Assembly: GCF_000971135.1 (NCBI RefSeq)
Contig: NZ_BBLW01000001.1
Location: 310,001-374,000, forward strand
Source: Demequina phytophila
GTDB taxonomy: Bacteria > Actinomycetota > Actinomycetes > Actinomycetales > Demequinaceae
DNA length: 64,000 nt
Reading direction: 5' to 3'
A model generated the notes under the pieces. The model was not told the origin of the DNA, searched no databases, and was given only the letters and a program-made list of their open reading frames with translations. Shown here in pieces: positions 8,188 to 16,987 of this stretch (positions are counted from its first letter, which is position 1; the number at the start of each line of letters is the position of its first letter). The position numbers and the translations under genes were made by a program.

Positions 8188-9705
8188 ATGGCCTCACCGA
8201 CGATCCGCGCGCTGCTCGCGCGTCCCGAGCTGAAGCTGCGCCTCGCCACACCGGAGGAGGACGTCGGCCCGGGCGCGCTCGACGCGACGGTGCGATGGGT
8301 GCACAGCTCGGACCTGCTCGATCCGACGCCGTTCCTGGCGGGCGGCATGGTGCTGCTCACCACGGGCACGCAGTTCCACGACTCCGGGGACAGCCCGAAG
8401 GCGTATGCCGCCTACGTGAAGCGCCTGGCACGGTCGGGGATGCTGGGGCTCGGCTTCGGCACCGAGGTGGTGCGCGACGGCATCCCGGACGCGCTCATCG
8501 CGGCCTGTCGGGATGCCCGCCTGCCGCTGTGGGAGGTGCCGTACGACACCCCGTTCATCGCGCTCGCCCGCGCGAACGCGGAGGCCCTCGCGGCGGTCGC
8601 GTACGAGCGTCGCACGTGGGCGCTGGAGGCGCAGCGCGCCGTCGCGGTGGCGGCGCTGCGGCCCGACGGGCTCAAGGCGATGCTCGCCGAGCTCGCGCGT
8701 CGGCTCGGCACCTGGGTCGGGCTGGTCGACGCGGACGCCCTCCTCCACGAGCACCCGGGCGGCGGGGTCGACGCGGACGCCGTCACGGACCTGCAGCACC
8801 ACGCGGGGACGATGCTGGTGCGGGGCGTGCAGGCGACGTCCGGGGCCACCGTCGCCGGCAGGGACTTCCAGCTCCAGACGCTCGGCCAACGCGGTCGCCT
8901 CCGCGCCGTCCTCGCGATCGCCGCGGACGAGCTCGACGAGCAGCAGCGCGCCGTGGTCACCACGGTGGTCGCGATGGCGGCGCTCGCGCTCGAGCAGCGG
9001 CAGGACCTCGAGCTCGCACGCGACGCGCTCGCGGCCGGGGTGCTCGAGGCGCTCACGCGCGGCGACGTCGCGCTGGCGGCGTCCGTGGCCGCGGCCTCCG
9101 GCTCGCCGCTGCCCGCGGCGCCCGTGGTGGTGGCCGTGGCCGACGAGAGGCTGGCCTCGGTGGGTGGCGCGGGCCGGTGGCTCGACACGCGCGGTGTCGC
9201 GGTGCTGCACGCGCAGCGCGGCGGCGACCTGGTGATGGTCCTGACCGAGGAGGACGCGCCCCTGGTCGACGAGCTGGTGCTGCGCCACGGCGGCACGGTC
9301 GGGGTGTCCGCGCCGGCGCGGCTCGACGCCCTCGCGGAGGCGCTGGTGCAGGCGCGCACCGCACGCGAACGGCGCACGGGTCCCGTGACGCGGTTCGCCG
9401 ACCTGCCGGGAGCCGGGGTGCTCACGCTGCTCGACGGGCCGCAGGCGCGTGCGGTCGCGCGCGCGGCGCTCGAGCCGCTCGCCCGGCACGACGAGGAGCA
9501 GGGCACGGAGCTGGTGCCCACGGTGGCGGCATGGATCGCCGCGGACTGCTCGCACGACGCCGCGGCGCGGGCGCTCGGCGTGCACCGGCACACGGTGCGC
9601 GCGCGCCTCACCGCCGCACAGGAGCTGCTCGGTCAGGACCTCGCCACCGTGGCGGGTCGCGCCCAGGTGTGGGCGGCGCTGCGCGCGGCGGGGCTGCTCG
9701 ACTGA
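8188..9705 (+). CDS. PucR-family transcriptional regulator (putative GABA operon activator)
   Basis: 505 residues with the PucR family layout: an N-terminal purine-catabolism-like sensory domain (RALLARPELKLRL onward, with VRWVHSSDLLDPTPFL), a long central region, and a C-terminal helix-turn-helix (AARALGVHRHTVRARL). Divergent orientation to gabT across 92 bp suggests it controls the gab operon, as PucR-type GabR proteins do in other actinobacteria (Corynebacterium). The ligand cannot be read from sequence. It is followed by a GC-rich repeat and the interrupted miniature element. Confidence 0.85.
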   Translation: MASPTIRALLARPELKLRLATPEEDVGPGALDATVRWVHSSDLLDPTPFLAGGMVLLTTGTQFHDSGDSPKAYAAYVKRLARSGMLGLGFGTEVVRDGIPDALIAACRDARLPLWEVPYDTPFIALARANAEALAAVAYERRTWALEAQRAVAVAALRPDGLKAMLAELARRLGTWVGLVDADALLHEHPGGGVDADAVTDLQHHAGTMLVRGVQATSGATVAGRDFQLQTLGQRGRLRAVLAIAADELDEQQRAVVTTVVAMAALALEQRQDLELARDALAAGVLEALTRGDVALAASVAAASGSPLPAAPVVVAVADERLASVGGAGRWLDTRGVAVLHAQRGGDLVMVLTEEDAPLVDELVLRHGGTVGVSAPARLDALAEALVQARTARERRTGPVTRFADLPGAGVLTLLDGPQARAVARAALEPLARHDEEQGTELVPTVAAWIAADCSHDAAARALGVHRHTVRARLTAAQELLGQDLATVAGRAQVWAALRAAGLLD

Positions 9706-9716
9706 GGCGCCCACCC

Positions 9717-9763
9717 GCCCGGCCGGCCGGCCGCCCGGCCGGCCGCCCGGCCGCCCGGCCGCG
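9717..9763. repeat. CCGGCC/CCGCCC low-complexity tract
   Basis: A 47-bp run of alternating CCGGCC and CCGCCC units directly downstream of the pucR stop codon. It can fold on itself and may act as a terminator for pucR. It is not a CRISPR array because there are no distinct spacers. Confidence 0.7.
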
Positions 9764-9764
9764 A

Positions 9765-9797
9765 CCAGTCTCCACACAGAATCTGCAACTGCGCCCG
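9765..9797 (+). repeat. Miniature element copy B, left fragment
   Basis: Begins CCAGTCTCCACACAGAATC and continues into CTGCAACTGCGCCCG, matching copy A (3635-3727, opposite strand) nearly base for base. The matching remainder resumes at about 11324 on the other side of the insertion sequence. Confidence 0.7.
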
Positions 9798-9811
9798 TGC
9801 CGCGGGCGATG

Positions 9812-10837
9812 TCAAGCTGCGTGGAGTCGCTCGGCCTCTGCTTCGGTGCTTGGCGTGGGCAGGTTGATGCCGACCAGTTTCGCGGGTTGGGCGGTGCGCG
9901 GGCGATCACGGAATCGTTCGGGGAAGGCGTCGTAGTAGGCGTCCTGGACGATGCTGCGCGCGACCCAGCGGGCATGCCAGCTGCCGTCGTGGACCTCATT
10001 CGGGGTGAACAGCCCGATCCCTGAATGCCGGTGAGTGCCGTTGTACCAGGGTGCATACCAGTCGACGTAGGCGCGGGCCGCGTCGATGTCCGCGAAGGTG
10101 CCGGGGAAGTTCGGCCGGTACTTCATCGTGCGGAACTCGGACTCCGAGAACGGGTTGTCGTTGGACACTCGCGGCCGGTTGTGAGTGCGTGTGATGCCGT
10201 GCTCGGTCAGGAAATCGCCCAGCAGGTTCGACCGCATCGCCGGGCCCGAGTCGGCGTGGACCGTGTGGGGTGCGCCGTGCTCGGCGATCGCGGTCGCGAA
10301 CATCTCGACGGCCAGGTGGTCGGCTTCGCGTTCCTCAACCCGCCAGCCCACGAGCTTGCGGGAGTAGATGTCGATGATCGAGTAGGCCTTGAAGGACTTG
10401 CCCCGCCACAGCGAGTGCAGGTCGGTGATGTCCCAGCTCCACACCTGGTTCGGGCCGGTCGCGTACACCACCGGCGCTTCACGCGACTGCCGTGCCGTGC
10501 GACGCGTGGGCGCGACCGGACGAGCGGACTTGTCTGCAATCTCCTTCGTGATGCGCCACCACGACCGCCTGGACGCGACCATCACACCGTCGTCCCACGC
10601 AGCCGCGAACGAGTGATCGACTGAATGGCCCTGTTCCCAGCCGGCCGTGACCTGGGCCTCGACGACCGCCCTCTGCTCGGCAGTGATGCGCGACGGATAG
10701 GCGCGCTCCTTGTGCGGCTTGGGGCTAGCGACCCGCGGTCGTGGCTTCGCCCGGTAGTGCCACGTCGACCGCGACAGCCCCACCACCGTCAGCGCCTTGC
10801 GGACCGACCCCAACGCGTCAGCAAGCTCCACGACCAA
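9812..10837 (-). CDS. IS3-family transposase OrfB (DDE integrase)
   Basis: The catalytic subunit, 341 residues from a TTG that is probably not an independent start. The DDE triad is visible: D in VWSWDITDL, D in VHADSGPAM, E in NPFSESEFRTMK with the K seven residues after E as in retroviral-type integrases. A C-terminal segment (WYAPWYNGTHRHSGIG) is typical of the family. The frame overlaps the end of orfA in -1, so the active product is expected to be the OrfAB fusion made by ribosomal frameshifting just upstream of 10852. All motifs are intact, so the element may be active. Confidence 0.9.
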   Translation of the reverse strand: MVVELADALGSVRKALTVVGLSRSTWHYRAKPRPRVASPKPHKERAYPSRITAEQRAVVEAQVTAGWEQGHSVDHSFAAAWDDGVMVASRRSWWRITKEIADKSARPVAPTRRTARQSREAPVVYATGPNQVWSWDITDLHSLWRGKSFKAYSIIDIYSRKLVGWRVEEREADHLAVEMFATAIAEHGAPHTVHADSGPAMRSNLLGDFLTEHGITRTHNRPRVSNDNPFSESEFRTMKYRPNFPGTFADIDAARAYVDWYAPWYNGTHRHSGIGLFTPNEVHDGSWHARWVARSIVQDAYYDAFPERFRDRPRTAQPAKLVGINLPTPSTEAEAERLHAA

Positions 10838-10851
10838 AGAGTTCTCCAGCG

Positions 10852-11271
10852 TCAGGAATCCGTCGGCTCTTCCGACGGCGTCGACGTCGGCGGGGTCGAC
10901 TCGTCGGGCTCGTGCTCGCTCATCGCGTGCAAGAGCCCGATAACTTTTCCCAACGCATCGTTCGCGGCCTCCAGCTCACGCACCCGCGCCCGCAGCCGCT
11001 CCGTCTCAGCGGCGTGATCCGCACGCTCCTTGGCACGCCGCTGCTCAAGCGCACGCCGCTCTCCTGGGGGAACCGTCATCCGGCTACCCTCTCGCGGAAT
11101 CAGGCCCCTGGCGATATCTCCCTCGTACACGGCCTCACGCCAGCGTCGCATCGTCCACGACGAGATCCCATGCTCCTGAAGCCAGGCCTCCTTCGACCCG
11201 TACGCCACCAACGCGTACTCGTACACCAACTCCCGGATCTCCTCAGCGGAGTACCCCACCGACACCGTCAC
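10852..11271 (-). CDS. IS3-family OrfA (helix-turn-helix and leucine zipper)
   Basis: 139 residues from a GTG. The N-terminal half carries a helix-turn-helix (LQEHGISSWTMRRWREAVYEG) that binds the element's ends. The C-terminal half is a Leu-rich heptad region (AAETERLRARVRELEAANDAL) for oligomerisation. The tail (STPPTSTPSEEPTDS) reaches the stop at 10852-10854. OrfB occupies the -1 frame, as in other IS3 elements. Confidence 0.88.
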   Translation of the reverse strand: MTVSVGYSAEEIRELVYEYALVAYGSKEAWLQEHGISSWTMRRWREAVYEGDIARGLIPREGSRMTVPPGERRALEQRRAKERADHAAETERLRARVRELEAANDALGKVIGLLHAMSEHEPDESTPPTSTPSEEPTDS

Positions 11272-11323
11272 CCTCTACCTCCTGATCGTGAACTGACTCA
11301 CGACCAGCCTGGCGGAGAGGGCC

Positions 11324-11389
11324 GGTCGGGCGATGCGACGCGAGTGGCATGCGAATCCGGCCTCAGCCGGGATTCTGTGTGGAGACTGG
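11324..11389 (+). repeat. Miniature element copy B, right fragment
   Basis: Runs GGTCGGGCGATGCGACG through to GATTCTGTGTGGAGACTGG. The first 17 bases are identical to the interior of copy A. The last 19 bases are the exact inverted complement of 9765-9783. Together with the left fragment it reconstructs one roughly 100-bp element split by the IS. It lies 12 bp from the end of the downstream aminotransferase gene. Confidence 0.7.
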
Positions 11390-11400
11390 CCTCCGAGCGA

Positions 11401-12762
11401 TCAGGCGATGAGCGCGTCGATCTCGCTCAGCGCGTTGTCGATGACGGCGAGGCCTCGACGGAGCTCGGCCTCGGTGATGACGAGCGGCGGCGCGATGTGG
11501 GTGCGGTTGAAGTGCACGAACGGCCACAGGCCCGCGTCCTTGCACGCCTTCGCGAACACGCCCATGGGGGCGGCGTCCGCGCCGGCGGCGTTGAACGGCA
11601 CCAGCGGCTCGCGCGTCTCGCGGTCGCGGACCAGCTCGATCGCCCAGAACAGGCCGGTGCCGCGCACCTCGCCCACGCACGGGTGCGACTCGAGCCAGCC
11701 CTGAAGCGTCGGCTCGACCACCCGCGCGCCCAGGTCCTTGACCCGCTCGAGGATGCCGTCCCTGCGGAACACCTCGAACGTCGCGACGCCCGGGGCGCAC
11801 GCGAGCGGGTGGCCCGAGTAGGTGAGGCCGCCGGGGAACGCGCGCTCGTCGAAGGCCGCCGCGATCTCCGCGGAGATCACCACGCCACCCAGCGGCACGT
11901 AGCCCGAGTTGACGCCCTTCGCGAACGTGATGAGGTCCGGCTCGACGCCGTGGCCCTGGAACGCGAACCACTCGCCGGTGCGGCCGAATCCCACCATGAC
12001 CTCGTCGGCGATGTAGACGATCCCGTACTTGTCGCACAGCTCCCGCACGCCCGCGAGGTAGCCCGGCGGCGGCACGAGCACGCCGTTGGTGCCCACCACG
12101 GTCTCGATGAGGATCGCGCCGATGGTCGACGCGCCCTCGAGGATGATGGTCTGCTCGAGGTGCTCGAGCGCGCGCGCGGTCTCCTCCTCGGGCGTCGACG
12201 CGTGGAACGCCGAGCGGTAGAGGTAGGGCCCGAAGAAGTGCACCACGGAGCCGTCCGCGGGCTCGTTGGGCCAGCGGCGCGGGTCGCCCGTGAGCGAGAT
12301 CGCCGTGGTGGTGTTGCCGTGGTAGCTGCGGTACATCGCGAGCACCTTGCGCTTGCCCGTCACCAGGCGGGCCATGCGCACCGCGTTCTCGTTCGCGTCG
12401 GCGCCGCCGTTGGTGAAGAACACCTTGGTGAAGCGCTCCCCCGCCACGTCCGTGATGAGGCGCGCGAGCTCGCCGCGCACGTCGTTCGCGAAGGACGGCT
12501 GGATGGTCGCGAGGGTGCGCGCCTGCTTCTCGATGGCCTCGATGAGGTCGGGGTGCTGGTGACCCAGATTGAGGTTGACCAGCTGCGAGCCGAAGTCGAG
12601 ATAGCGGTTGCCCGCGTAGTCCCAGAACTCGGAGCCCGCGCCGCCGGCGATGGGCAGCGGGTCGATCATCCCCTGCGCGCTCCACGAGTGGAACACGTGG
12701 CCGCGGTCATCGGCGCGCACGCGTGCCTCCGCGCCGGTCATGGCGTCGCTGTCGAGGGTCAT
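11401..12762 (-). CDS. Class III aminotransferase (omega-amino acid:pyruvate type)
   Basis: A 453-residue PLP enzyme. PLP contacts are visible in TNGGADANENAVRMAR, the Asp in VYIADEVMVGFGRTG, and the Schiff-base Lys in DLITFAKGVNSGYVPLGG. The VNSGYVPLGG pattern resembles beta-alanine/taurine/omega-amino acid:pyruvate aminotransferases more than GABA aminotransferases. It lies 11 bp downstream of mmsA in the same operon, so a substrate yielding malonate or methylmalonate semialdehyde (beta-alanine or 3-aminoisobutyrate) fits. The substrate is inferred from this pairing. Confidence 0.85.
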   Translation of the reverse strand: MTLDSDAMTGAEARVRADDRGHVFHSWSAQGMIDPLPIAGGAGSEFWDYAGNRYLDFGSQLVNLNLGHQHPDLIEAIEKQARTLATIQPSFANDVRGELARLITDVAGERFTKVFFTNGGADANENAVRMARLVTGKRKVLAMYRSYHGNTTTAISLTGDPRRWPNEPADGSVVHFFGPYLYRSAFHASTPEEETARALEHLEQTIILEGASTIGAILIETVVGTNGVLVPPPGYLAGVRELCDKYGIVYIADEVMVGFGRTGEWFAFQGHGVEPDLITFAKGVNSGYVPLGGVVISAEIAAAFDERAFPGGLTYSGHPLACAPGVATFEVFRRDGILERVKDLGARVVEPTLQGWLESHPCVGEVRGTGLFWAIELVRDRETREPLVPFNAAGADAAPMGVFAKACKDAGLWPFVHFNRTHIAPPLVITEAELRRGLAVIDNALSEIDALIA

Positions 12763-12773
12763 GTCCGCGCCTC

Positions 12774-14261
12774 TCAGTGGTTGCTCGGGAAGCCGAGGTC
12801 GATCTGCGACTCGCTGGGCTCGGGCCAGCGCGTCGTCACCACCTTGCTCCGCGTGTAGAAGTGGATGGACTCGGGTCCGTAGATGTGCGAGTCGCCGAAC
12901 AGCGAGGACTTCCAGCCGCCGAACGAGTACGCGCCGATCGGCACGGGCAGAGGCACGTTGACGCCCACCATGCCCACCTCGATGTCGATCTCGAACGCGC
13001 GCGCGGTGGCGCCGTCGCGCGTGAAGATCGCGGTGCCGTTCGCGAACTGGTTCGCGTTGACCAGGGCCACGGCCTCGTCGTAGGACGATGCGCGGGTCAC
13101 CGCGAGCACGGGGCCGAAGATCTCGTCGTCGTAGACCTTCATGCCGGGCTTCGCGTGATCCACCAGCGAGGTCCCCACGAAGAAGCCGTCGCCCTCGAAC
13201 TCCTGGGTGGTGCCGTCGACCACCACGGTCGCGCCCTCGGCGGCCGCACCCGTGACGTACGAGGCGACCCTGTCGCGGTGCTCGCGCGTGATGAGCGGGC
13301 CCATCTCCGAGGCCGGGTCGGTGCCGTCGCCGATGGTGAGCGTCGCCATGCGCTCGGCCACCTTGGCGACCAGCGCGTCGGCGGTCTCCTCGCCGACGGG
13401 GACCAGGACGGAGATCGCCATGCAGCGCTCGCCCGCCGAGCCGTACGCCGCGGAGACCGCGGCGTCCGCCGCGGCGTCGAGGTCCGCGTCGGGCATCACG
13501 ATCATGTGGTTCTTCGCGCCGCCCAGCGCCTGGACCCGCTTGCCGTGCGCGGTGCCGCGCTCGTAGATCGCGCGGGCCACCGGGGTGGAGCCGACGAAGG
13601 ACACGGCGCGCACGTCGGGCGAGTCGAGGAGCGTGTCGACCGCGACCTTGTCGCCGTGGACCACGTTGAGGACGCCCGCCGGCAGGCCGGCCTCCTCGAA
13701 CAGCGCGGCGAGGAACAGGGACGCCGAGGGGTCCTTCTCGGACGGCTTGAGGACCACGGTGTTGCCGCACGCGATCGCGGAGGCCGCCATCCACAGCGGC
13801 ACCATCACGGGGAAGTTGAACGGGGTGATGCAGCCCACCACGCCCACCGGCTGCTTGGTCGAGTGCACGTCGACGCCGCGCGCGACCTGCTCCGAGTGCT
13901 CGCCCTTGAGGTGGTGCACCAGGCCCGCGGCGAACTCGACGTTCTCGATGCCGCGGCTGATCTCGCCCTTCGCGTCGGAGAGCACCTTGCCGTGCTCGCG
14001 GGTGATGATCGCGGCGAGCTCGTCCTGGCGCTCGATCAGCAGGTGGCGCAGGCGGAAGAAGACGTCCGCGCGCTTGATCAGGCCCGTCGCGCGCCAGGCG
14101 GGCAGCGCGGCCTTGGCGGCGGCGATCGCCTGCTCGACCTCCGCGACGGACGCGTAGGCGACCTCCGCTACGGCCTCGCCGGTGGCGGGGTTCCAGACCT
14201 GGCCGGTGCGCTCTGCGGCGCCGAAGGCCTCGCCTGCGACATGGTGACGGATCAGGCTCAC
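12774..14261 (-). CDS. mmsA: CoA-acylating methylmalonate-semialdehyde dehydrogenase
   Basis: 495 residues. It converts methylmalonate or malonate semialdehyde plus CoA and NAD+ to propionyl-CoA or acetyl-CoA with loss of CO2. Diagnostic features are the ITPFNFPVMVPLWM motif, catalytic Cys near residue 280 in GERCMAIS (this family uses ERCMA), and the C-terminal region with SFGGWKSSLFGDSHIYG. The GTG at 14261 is chosen because AGGAGA lies 4 nt upstream. It is first in a two-gene operon with the aminotransferase and divergent from a second PucR gene. Propionyl-CoA produced here could feed the AccD/AccA3 carboxylase in this window. Confidence 0.93.
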   Translation of the reverse strand: MSLIRHHVAGEAFGAAERTGQVWNPATGEAVAEVAYASVAEVEQAIAAAKAALPAWRATGLIKRADVFFRLRHLLIERQDELAAIITREHGKVLSDAKGEISRGIENVEFAAGLVHHLKGEHSEQVARGVDVHSTKQPVGVVGCITPFNFPVMVPLWMAASAIACGNTVVLKPSEKDPSASLFLAALFEEAGLPAGVLNVVHGDKVAVDTLLDSPDVRAVSFVGSTPVARAIYERGTAHGKRVQALGGAKNHMIVMPDADLDAAADAAVSAAYGSAGERCMAISVLVPVGEETADALVAKVAERMATLTIGDGTDPASEMGPLITREHRDRVASYVTGAAAEGATVVVDGTTQEFEGDGFFVGTSLVDHAKPGMKVYDDEIFGPVLAVTRASSYDEAVALVNANQFANGTAIFTRDGATARAFEIDIEVGMVGVNVPLPVPIGAYSFGGWKSSLFGDSHIYGPESIHFYTRSKVVTTRWPEPSESQIDLGFPSNH

Positions 14262-14345
14262 GGTTCTCCTCTCGGGACGCGCCGGACACTCTGCCGGACG
14301 CGATGGCGGTGCGATGGCACTCAGATTCACACATACGATGGCCCG

Positions 14346-15971
14346 ATGGAGCCCTCGGAACGTCGTCATCTCACGTCGGGACCTACACATCGTCCGGCCG
14401 GCACGGCGCTCGCCGCGCTGCCCACCGTGGCGGAGCTGCTGGAGGACCCCGCGTTCCGCGCGGGGCTGCCCGAGGTGGTGGTCGGGGGCGACGCGCTCGA
14501 CGCACCCGTGAGGTGGGTCCACACCTCCGAGCGGGGCGACATCGCGCGCATGCTCGACGGGCGCGAGCTCGTGCTGTCGATGGGGACGGCGTGGCCGGAG
14601 GACGATGCCGCGCTCGGCGTGTTCGTCGACAGCCTGGCGGACGTGGGGGCGTCCTGCCTGGTGCTCGAGCTCGGCACGCGCTACGACGCCCTGCCGCCGG
14701 CCGTCCGATCCGCCGCGGAGAGCCGCGGCCTCGCGCTCGTGGTGCTCCACCGCGAGGTGCGGTTCGTGTCGCTCACGGAGGCGGGGCACGGCCGCATCAT
14801 CGCGGGCCAGATGACCGCCCTGCGCGCCCGCGACGAGGTCCGCGAGGTGTTCACCTCGCTCGCGCTCAGGGGCGCGCCAGCCGACCACGTGGTCCGCGAG
14901 CTCGCCCGCGCGCTCGGGGCGCCCGTGGTCCTCGAGAGCTTGGCGCACGAGGCGCTCATCGCGGAGATCCCGGCCGGATCCGAGCAGACCGTGCTCGCCG
15001 ACTGGGAGCGCCGCTCGCGCGCCGCCCACCGCGAGGCGCAGGCCGGCGCGCACGGCGAGGAGGGCTGGCTGGTGGTGCCGGTCGACGCGCGCGGCAAGCG
15101 CTGGGGCTCGCTGGTCGCGCTGCCGGGTCAGGCACATCCGGCCGGACGCGCGAACGTGCTGAGCCAGGGCGCGATCGCGCTCGCGCTGGGCAGGCTGGCC
15201 GACGGCGGTCGCGACGAGTGGGCCGCGATCGCCCGACGCCACGTCCTCGACCCGCTGCTCGCGGGCCGCTTCGCCACGCCCGAGGCGATGGCGGCACGGC
15301 TCGAGGCCGCCGGCGTGCCCGTCGAGGGCCGGCTGCTCTACGGCCTCGCGCTGCGCGGCTCCGAGCCCTCGCCCGCCGAGATCGAGGCGTGGGCGCTCGC
15401 CGCCGGCGGACGCGCCCGGGCGCTCGCCATGCCCTCCCGGAGCGGGGCGGCCCTCACGGTGGTGCTGCTGTCCCTGCCCGCGCATCGTCCCCTCGACGAG
15501 GCGGCCACCGCGGCCCTCCAACGCGCGCTGCGCGACGGCGGCCGCGTCGCGATCGCGGTGGGTCGCGAGGCGCGCGACGTCGACGGCGCGACGCTCGCGC
15601 TGCACGAGGCGATCGACAACGCGGGCGAGCCGGCCGCCGGCACGGTGCTGTGGGTGGAGCGGCGGCCGCTCGCGCGGTTGCTCAGCTCGCTGCGCGACGA
15701 CCACCGGCTGCTCGACCACGGCGAACGCGTCCTGTCCCCCATCGTCGAGCACGACCAGCGCACGTCCGGCGACCTGCAGCGGGTGCTGCGCGCCGCGCTC
15801 GCGCACCCGGGCAACCGCACCGCGGCGGCGCGCGCGGCGCACCTGTCGCGTTCGGTGTTCTACCAGCGGCTGGAGCTCATCGAGACGCTCCTGGGCGTGG
15901 ACCTCGAGGACGGCGAGACGCAGACCGCGCTGCACGTGGCGCTGCTGTCGCGGCCCGGCGCGCGCGACTGA
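14346..15971 (+). CDS. PucR-family transcriptional regulator
   Basis: 541 residues with an N-terminal PucR sensory domain (VAELLEDPAFRAGLPEVVVGG, VRWVHTSERGDIARML), a GAF-like middle part and a C-terminal helix-turn-helix (RTAAARAAHLSRSVFYQRL). Its divergent position to mmsA-aminotransferase makes it the likely regulator of that operon. The start ATG has a TACGAT hexamer exactly 6 nt upstream and no ribosome site, consistent with a leaderless mRNA. It shares only family-level resemblance with the PucR at 8188. Confidence 0.85.
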   Translation: MEPSERRHLTSGPTHRPAGTALAALPTVAELLEDPAFRAGLPEVVVGGDALDAPVRWVHTSERGDIARMLDGRELVLSMGTAWPEDDAALGVFVDSLADVGASCLVLELGTRYDALPPAVRSAAESRGLALVVLHREVRFVSLTEAGHGRIIAGQMTALRARDEVREVFTSLALRGAPADHVVRELARALGAPVVLESLAHEALIAEIPAGSEQTVLADWERRSRAAHREAQAGAHGEEGWLVVPVDARGKRWGSLVALPGQAHPAGRANVLSQGAIALALGRLADGGRDEWAAIARRHVLDPLLAGRFATPEAMAARLEAAGVPVEGRLLYGLALRGSEPSPAEIEAWALAAGGRARALAMPSRSGAALTVVLLSLPAHRPLDEAATAALQRALRDGGRVAIAVGREARDVDGATLALHEAIDNAGEPAAGTVLWVERRPLARLLSSLRDDHRLLDHGERVLSPIVEHDQRTSGDLQRVLRAALAHPGNRTAAARAAHLSRSVFYQRLELIETLLGVDLEDGETQTALHVALLSRPGARD

Positions 15972-15974
15972 CCG

Positions 15975-16322
15975 CTACCCGGCGACGTAGACCTTCCGCA
16001 GCGTCTCCGTGACGGTCCAACGGGTCCGCATGCCCTCCTGGAGCCACACCATCGACCCCGGCCCGACCTCCGCCGGCGGCAGCGCGGGGTCGACGTACTC
16101 GATGGTCGCCCGACCGGACAGGACCACGAACACCTCGTCGGCCTCGACGTCGGTCGCGACCCCGGCCGTCATCTCCCACACGCCCACCTCGACCTCGCCC
16201 ACCTCGGCGAGCGCCGCGGCCCCCGCGACGGGGGTCCCGGCCTCCACGAGCTCGGCCTCGACCGGCTCGGTCTCGATGGCGACGGTGTGCAGGTCGACGG
16301 GGATGCCGGGTTCGAGGATCAT
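15975..16322 (-). CDS. Small cupin-domain protein
   Basis: 115 residues forming a single cupin barrel. Key stretches are EVGVWEMTAGVATDVEADEVFVVLSG and PGSMVWLQEGMRTRWTV, matching the Cupin_3/ureidoglycine-aminohydrolase-like group. Such proteins bind small organic acids or amines and may be sensors or minor enzymes. It is the last gene of a leftward operon after a PQ-loop-like membrane protein and an FAD amine oxidase. Its start overlaps the preceding stop (ATGA). Similar cupins accompany gamma-glutamylputrescine oxidase genes (puuB/puuR contexts), which supports an amine-catabolism link. Function remains inferred. Confidence 0.7.
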   Translation of the reverse strand: MILEPGIPVDLHTVAIETEPVEAELVEAGTPVAGAAALAEVGEVEVGVWEMTAGVATDVEADEVFVVLSGRATIEYVDPALPPAEVGPGSMVWLQEGMRTRWTVTETLRKVYVAG

Positions 16323-16987
16323 GCCTCGCACCCTAGCCCGGCGGCATCCACCCGCGGCCTGCGGCTCGCCCGCCACCGGTGCGCGATCGCGCGGGCGCAC
16401 CGCGGCACGTTCGACAGCAGCGCGAGCGCGCCGAACGCGAGGTAGCTGGGGATCACGGCCGTGCCGGTCCATCCGAGGCCGATGACCACGTAGATGACCC
16501 CTTCGGCCGCGCTGACCGCGGTCGCCAGCACCGAGATGCCGGCGACGTCGGCGGCGCGCATGCCCGACCACAGTGCGGGGATCGCGTAGGCGGCCGCCAC
16601 CGCGACGAGCGACATGCCGACCGACATGCGCAGGACGCCGGCAGCCTCCCCCACGATCCCGATGAGCGCGAGCCCCGCGACCGTCGCGCCCGCCGCGCGC
16701 GGCAGGACCACACGGAAGCCGGGATCGAGCCGGACGGCGTCGACGCACAGCCGCGCGTGGAAGTACGCCCACACCGCGGTCGCGACCACCACGCCCCACG
16801 CCTGCGCGAGCACCGCGACCGCGAACCACGCGGGGATCGAGCCGAGGAGCACGCCCAGCGAGACCGGCGAGAGACCGGCGACGCTGCGCGAGCGGCGCAC
16901 CCGCAGCCACGCGGGCACCGACCTGCCCAGCTCGACGGCGACGAGGCCGGCGCCGGTCGCCAGGGCCCCGACGAGCCCCGGGGTCAC
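16319..16987 (-). CDS. PQ-loop-like multi-pass membrane protein
   Basis: 222 residues with about seven hydrophobic segments. Two internal repeats resemble each other: one with RVRRSRSVAGLSPVSLGVL and one with SGMRAADVAGISVLATAV. Each places a basic residue, VAG[LI]S and a small-residue helix in the same order, as in SWEET/PQ-loop carriers. The canonical PQ dipeptide is replaced. The start is a GTG overlapping the stop of the upstream oxidase gene (GTGA). The operon context suggests transport of the oxidase substrate or product, but no substrate can be assigned. Confidence 0.55.
   Translation of the reverse strand: MTPGLVGALATGAGLVAVELGRSVPAWLRVRRSRSVAGLSPVSLGVLLGSIPAWFAVAVLAQAWGVVVATAVWAYFHARLCVDAVRLDPGFRVVLPRAAGATVAGLALIGIVGEAAGVLRMSVGMSLVAVAAAYAIPALWSGMRAADVAGISVLATAVSAAEGVIYVVIGLGWTGTAVIPSYLAFGALALLSNVPRCARAIAHRWRASRRPRVDAAGLGCEA

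Larger units (their letters stand above)
9810..11320 (-). mobile_element. IS3-family insertion sequence (ends approximate)
   Basis: About 1.5 kb with an orfA/orfB arrangement in the -1 frame relationship typical of IS3. Exact ends are not resolved. An imperfect inverted pair, TGTCAAGCTGCGTGGAGTC near 9810 and a related sequence on the minus strand near 11290-11312, may be the true termini. The perfect 19-bp inverted repeat further out (9765-9783 / 11371-11389) belongs to the miniature element that was the insertion target, since a copy without the IS exists at 3635. No target duplication could be established. Confidence 0.75.

Noticed and set aside
9717-9763. CRISPR-like array
   Set aside because: Units of 6 bp without unique spacers; simple low-complexity sequence.
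9765-11389. The perfect 19-bp inverted repeat as the terminal repeats of the IS3 element
   Set aside because: The same sequence with matching interior occurs at 3635-3727 without any transposase, so it belongs to the target element.
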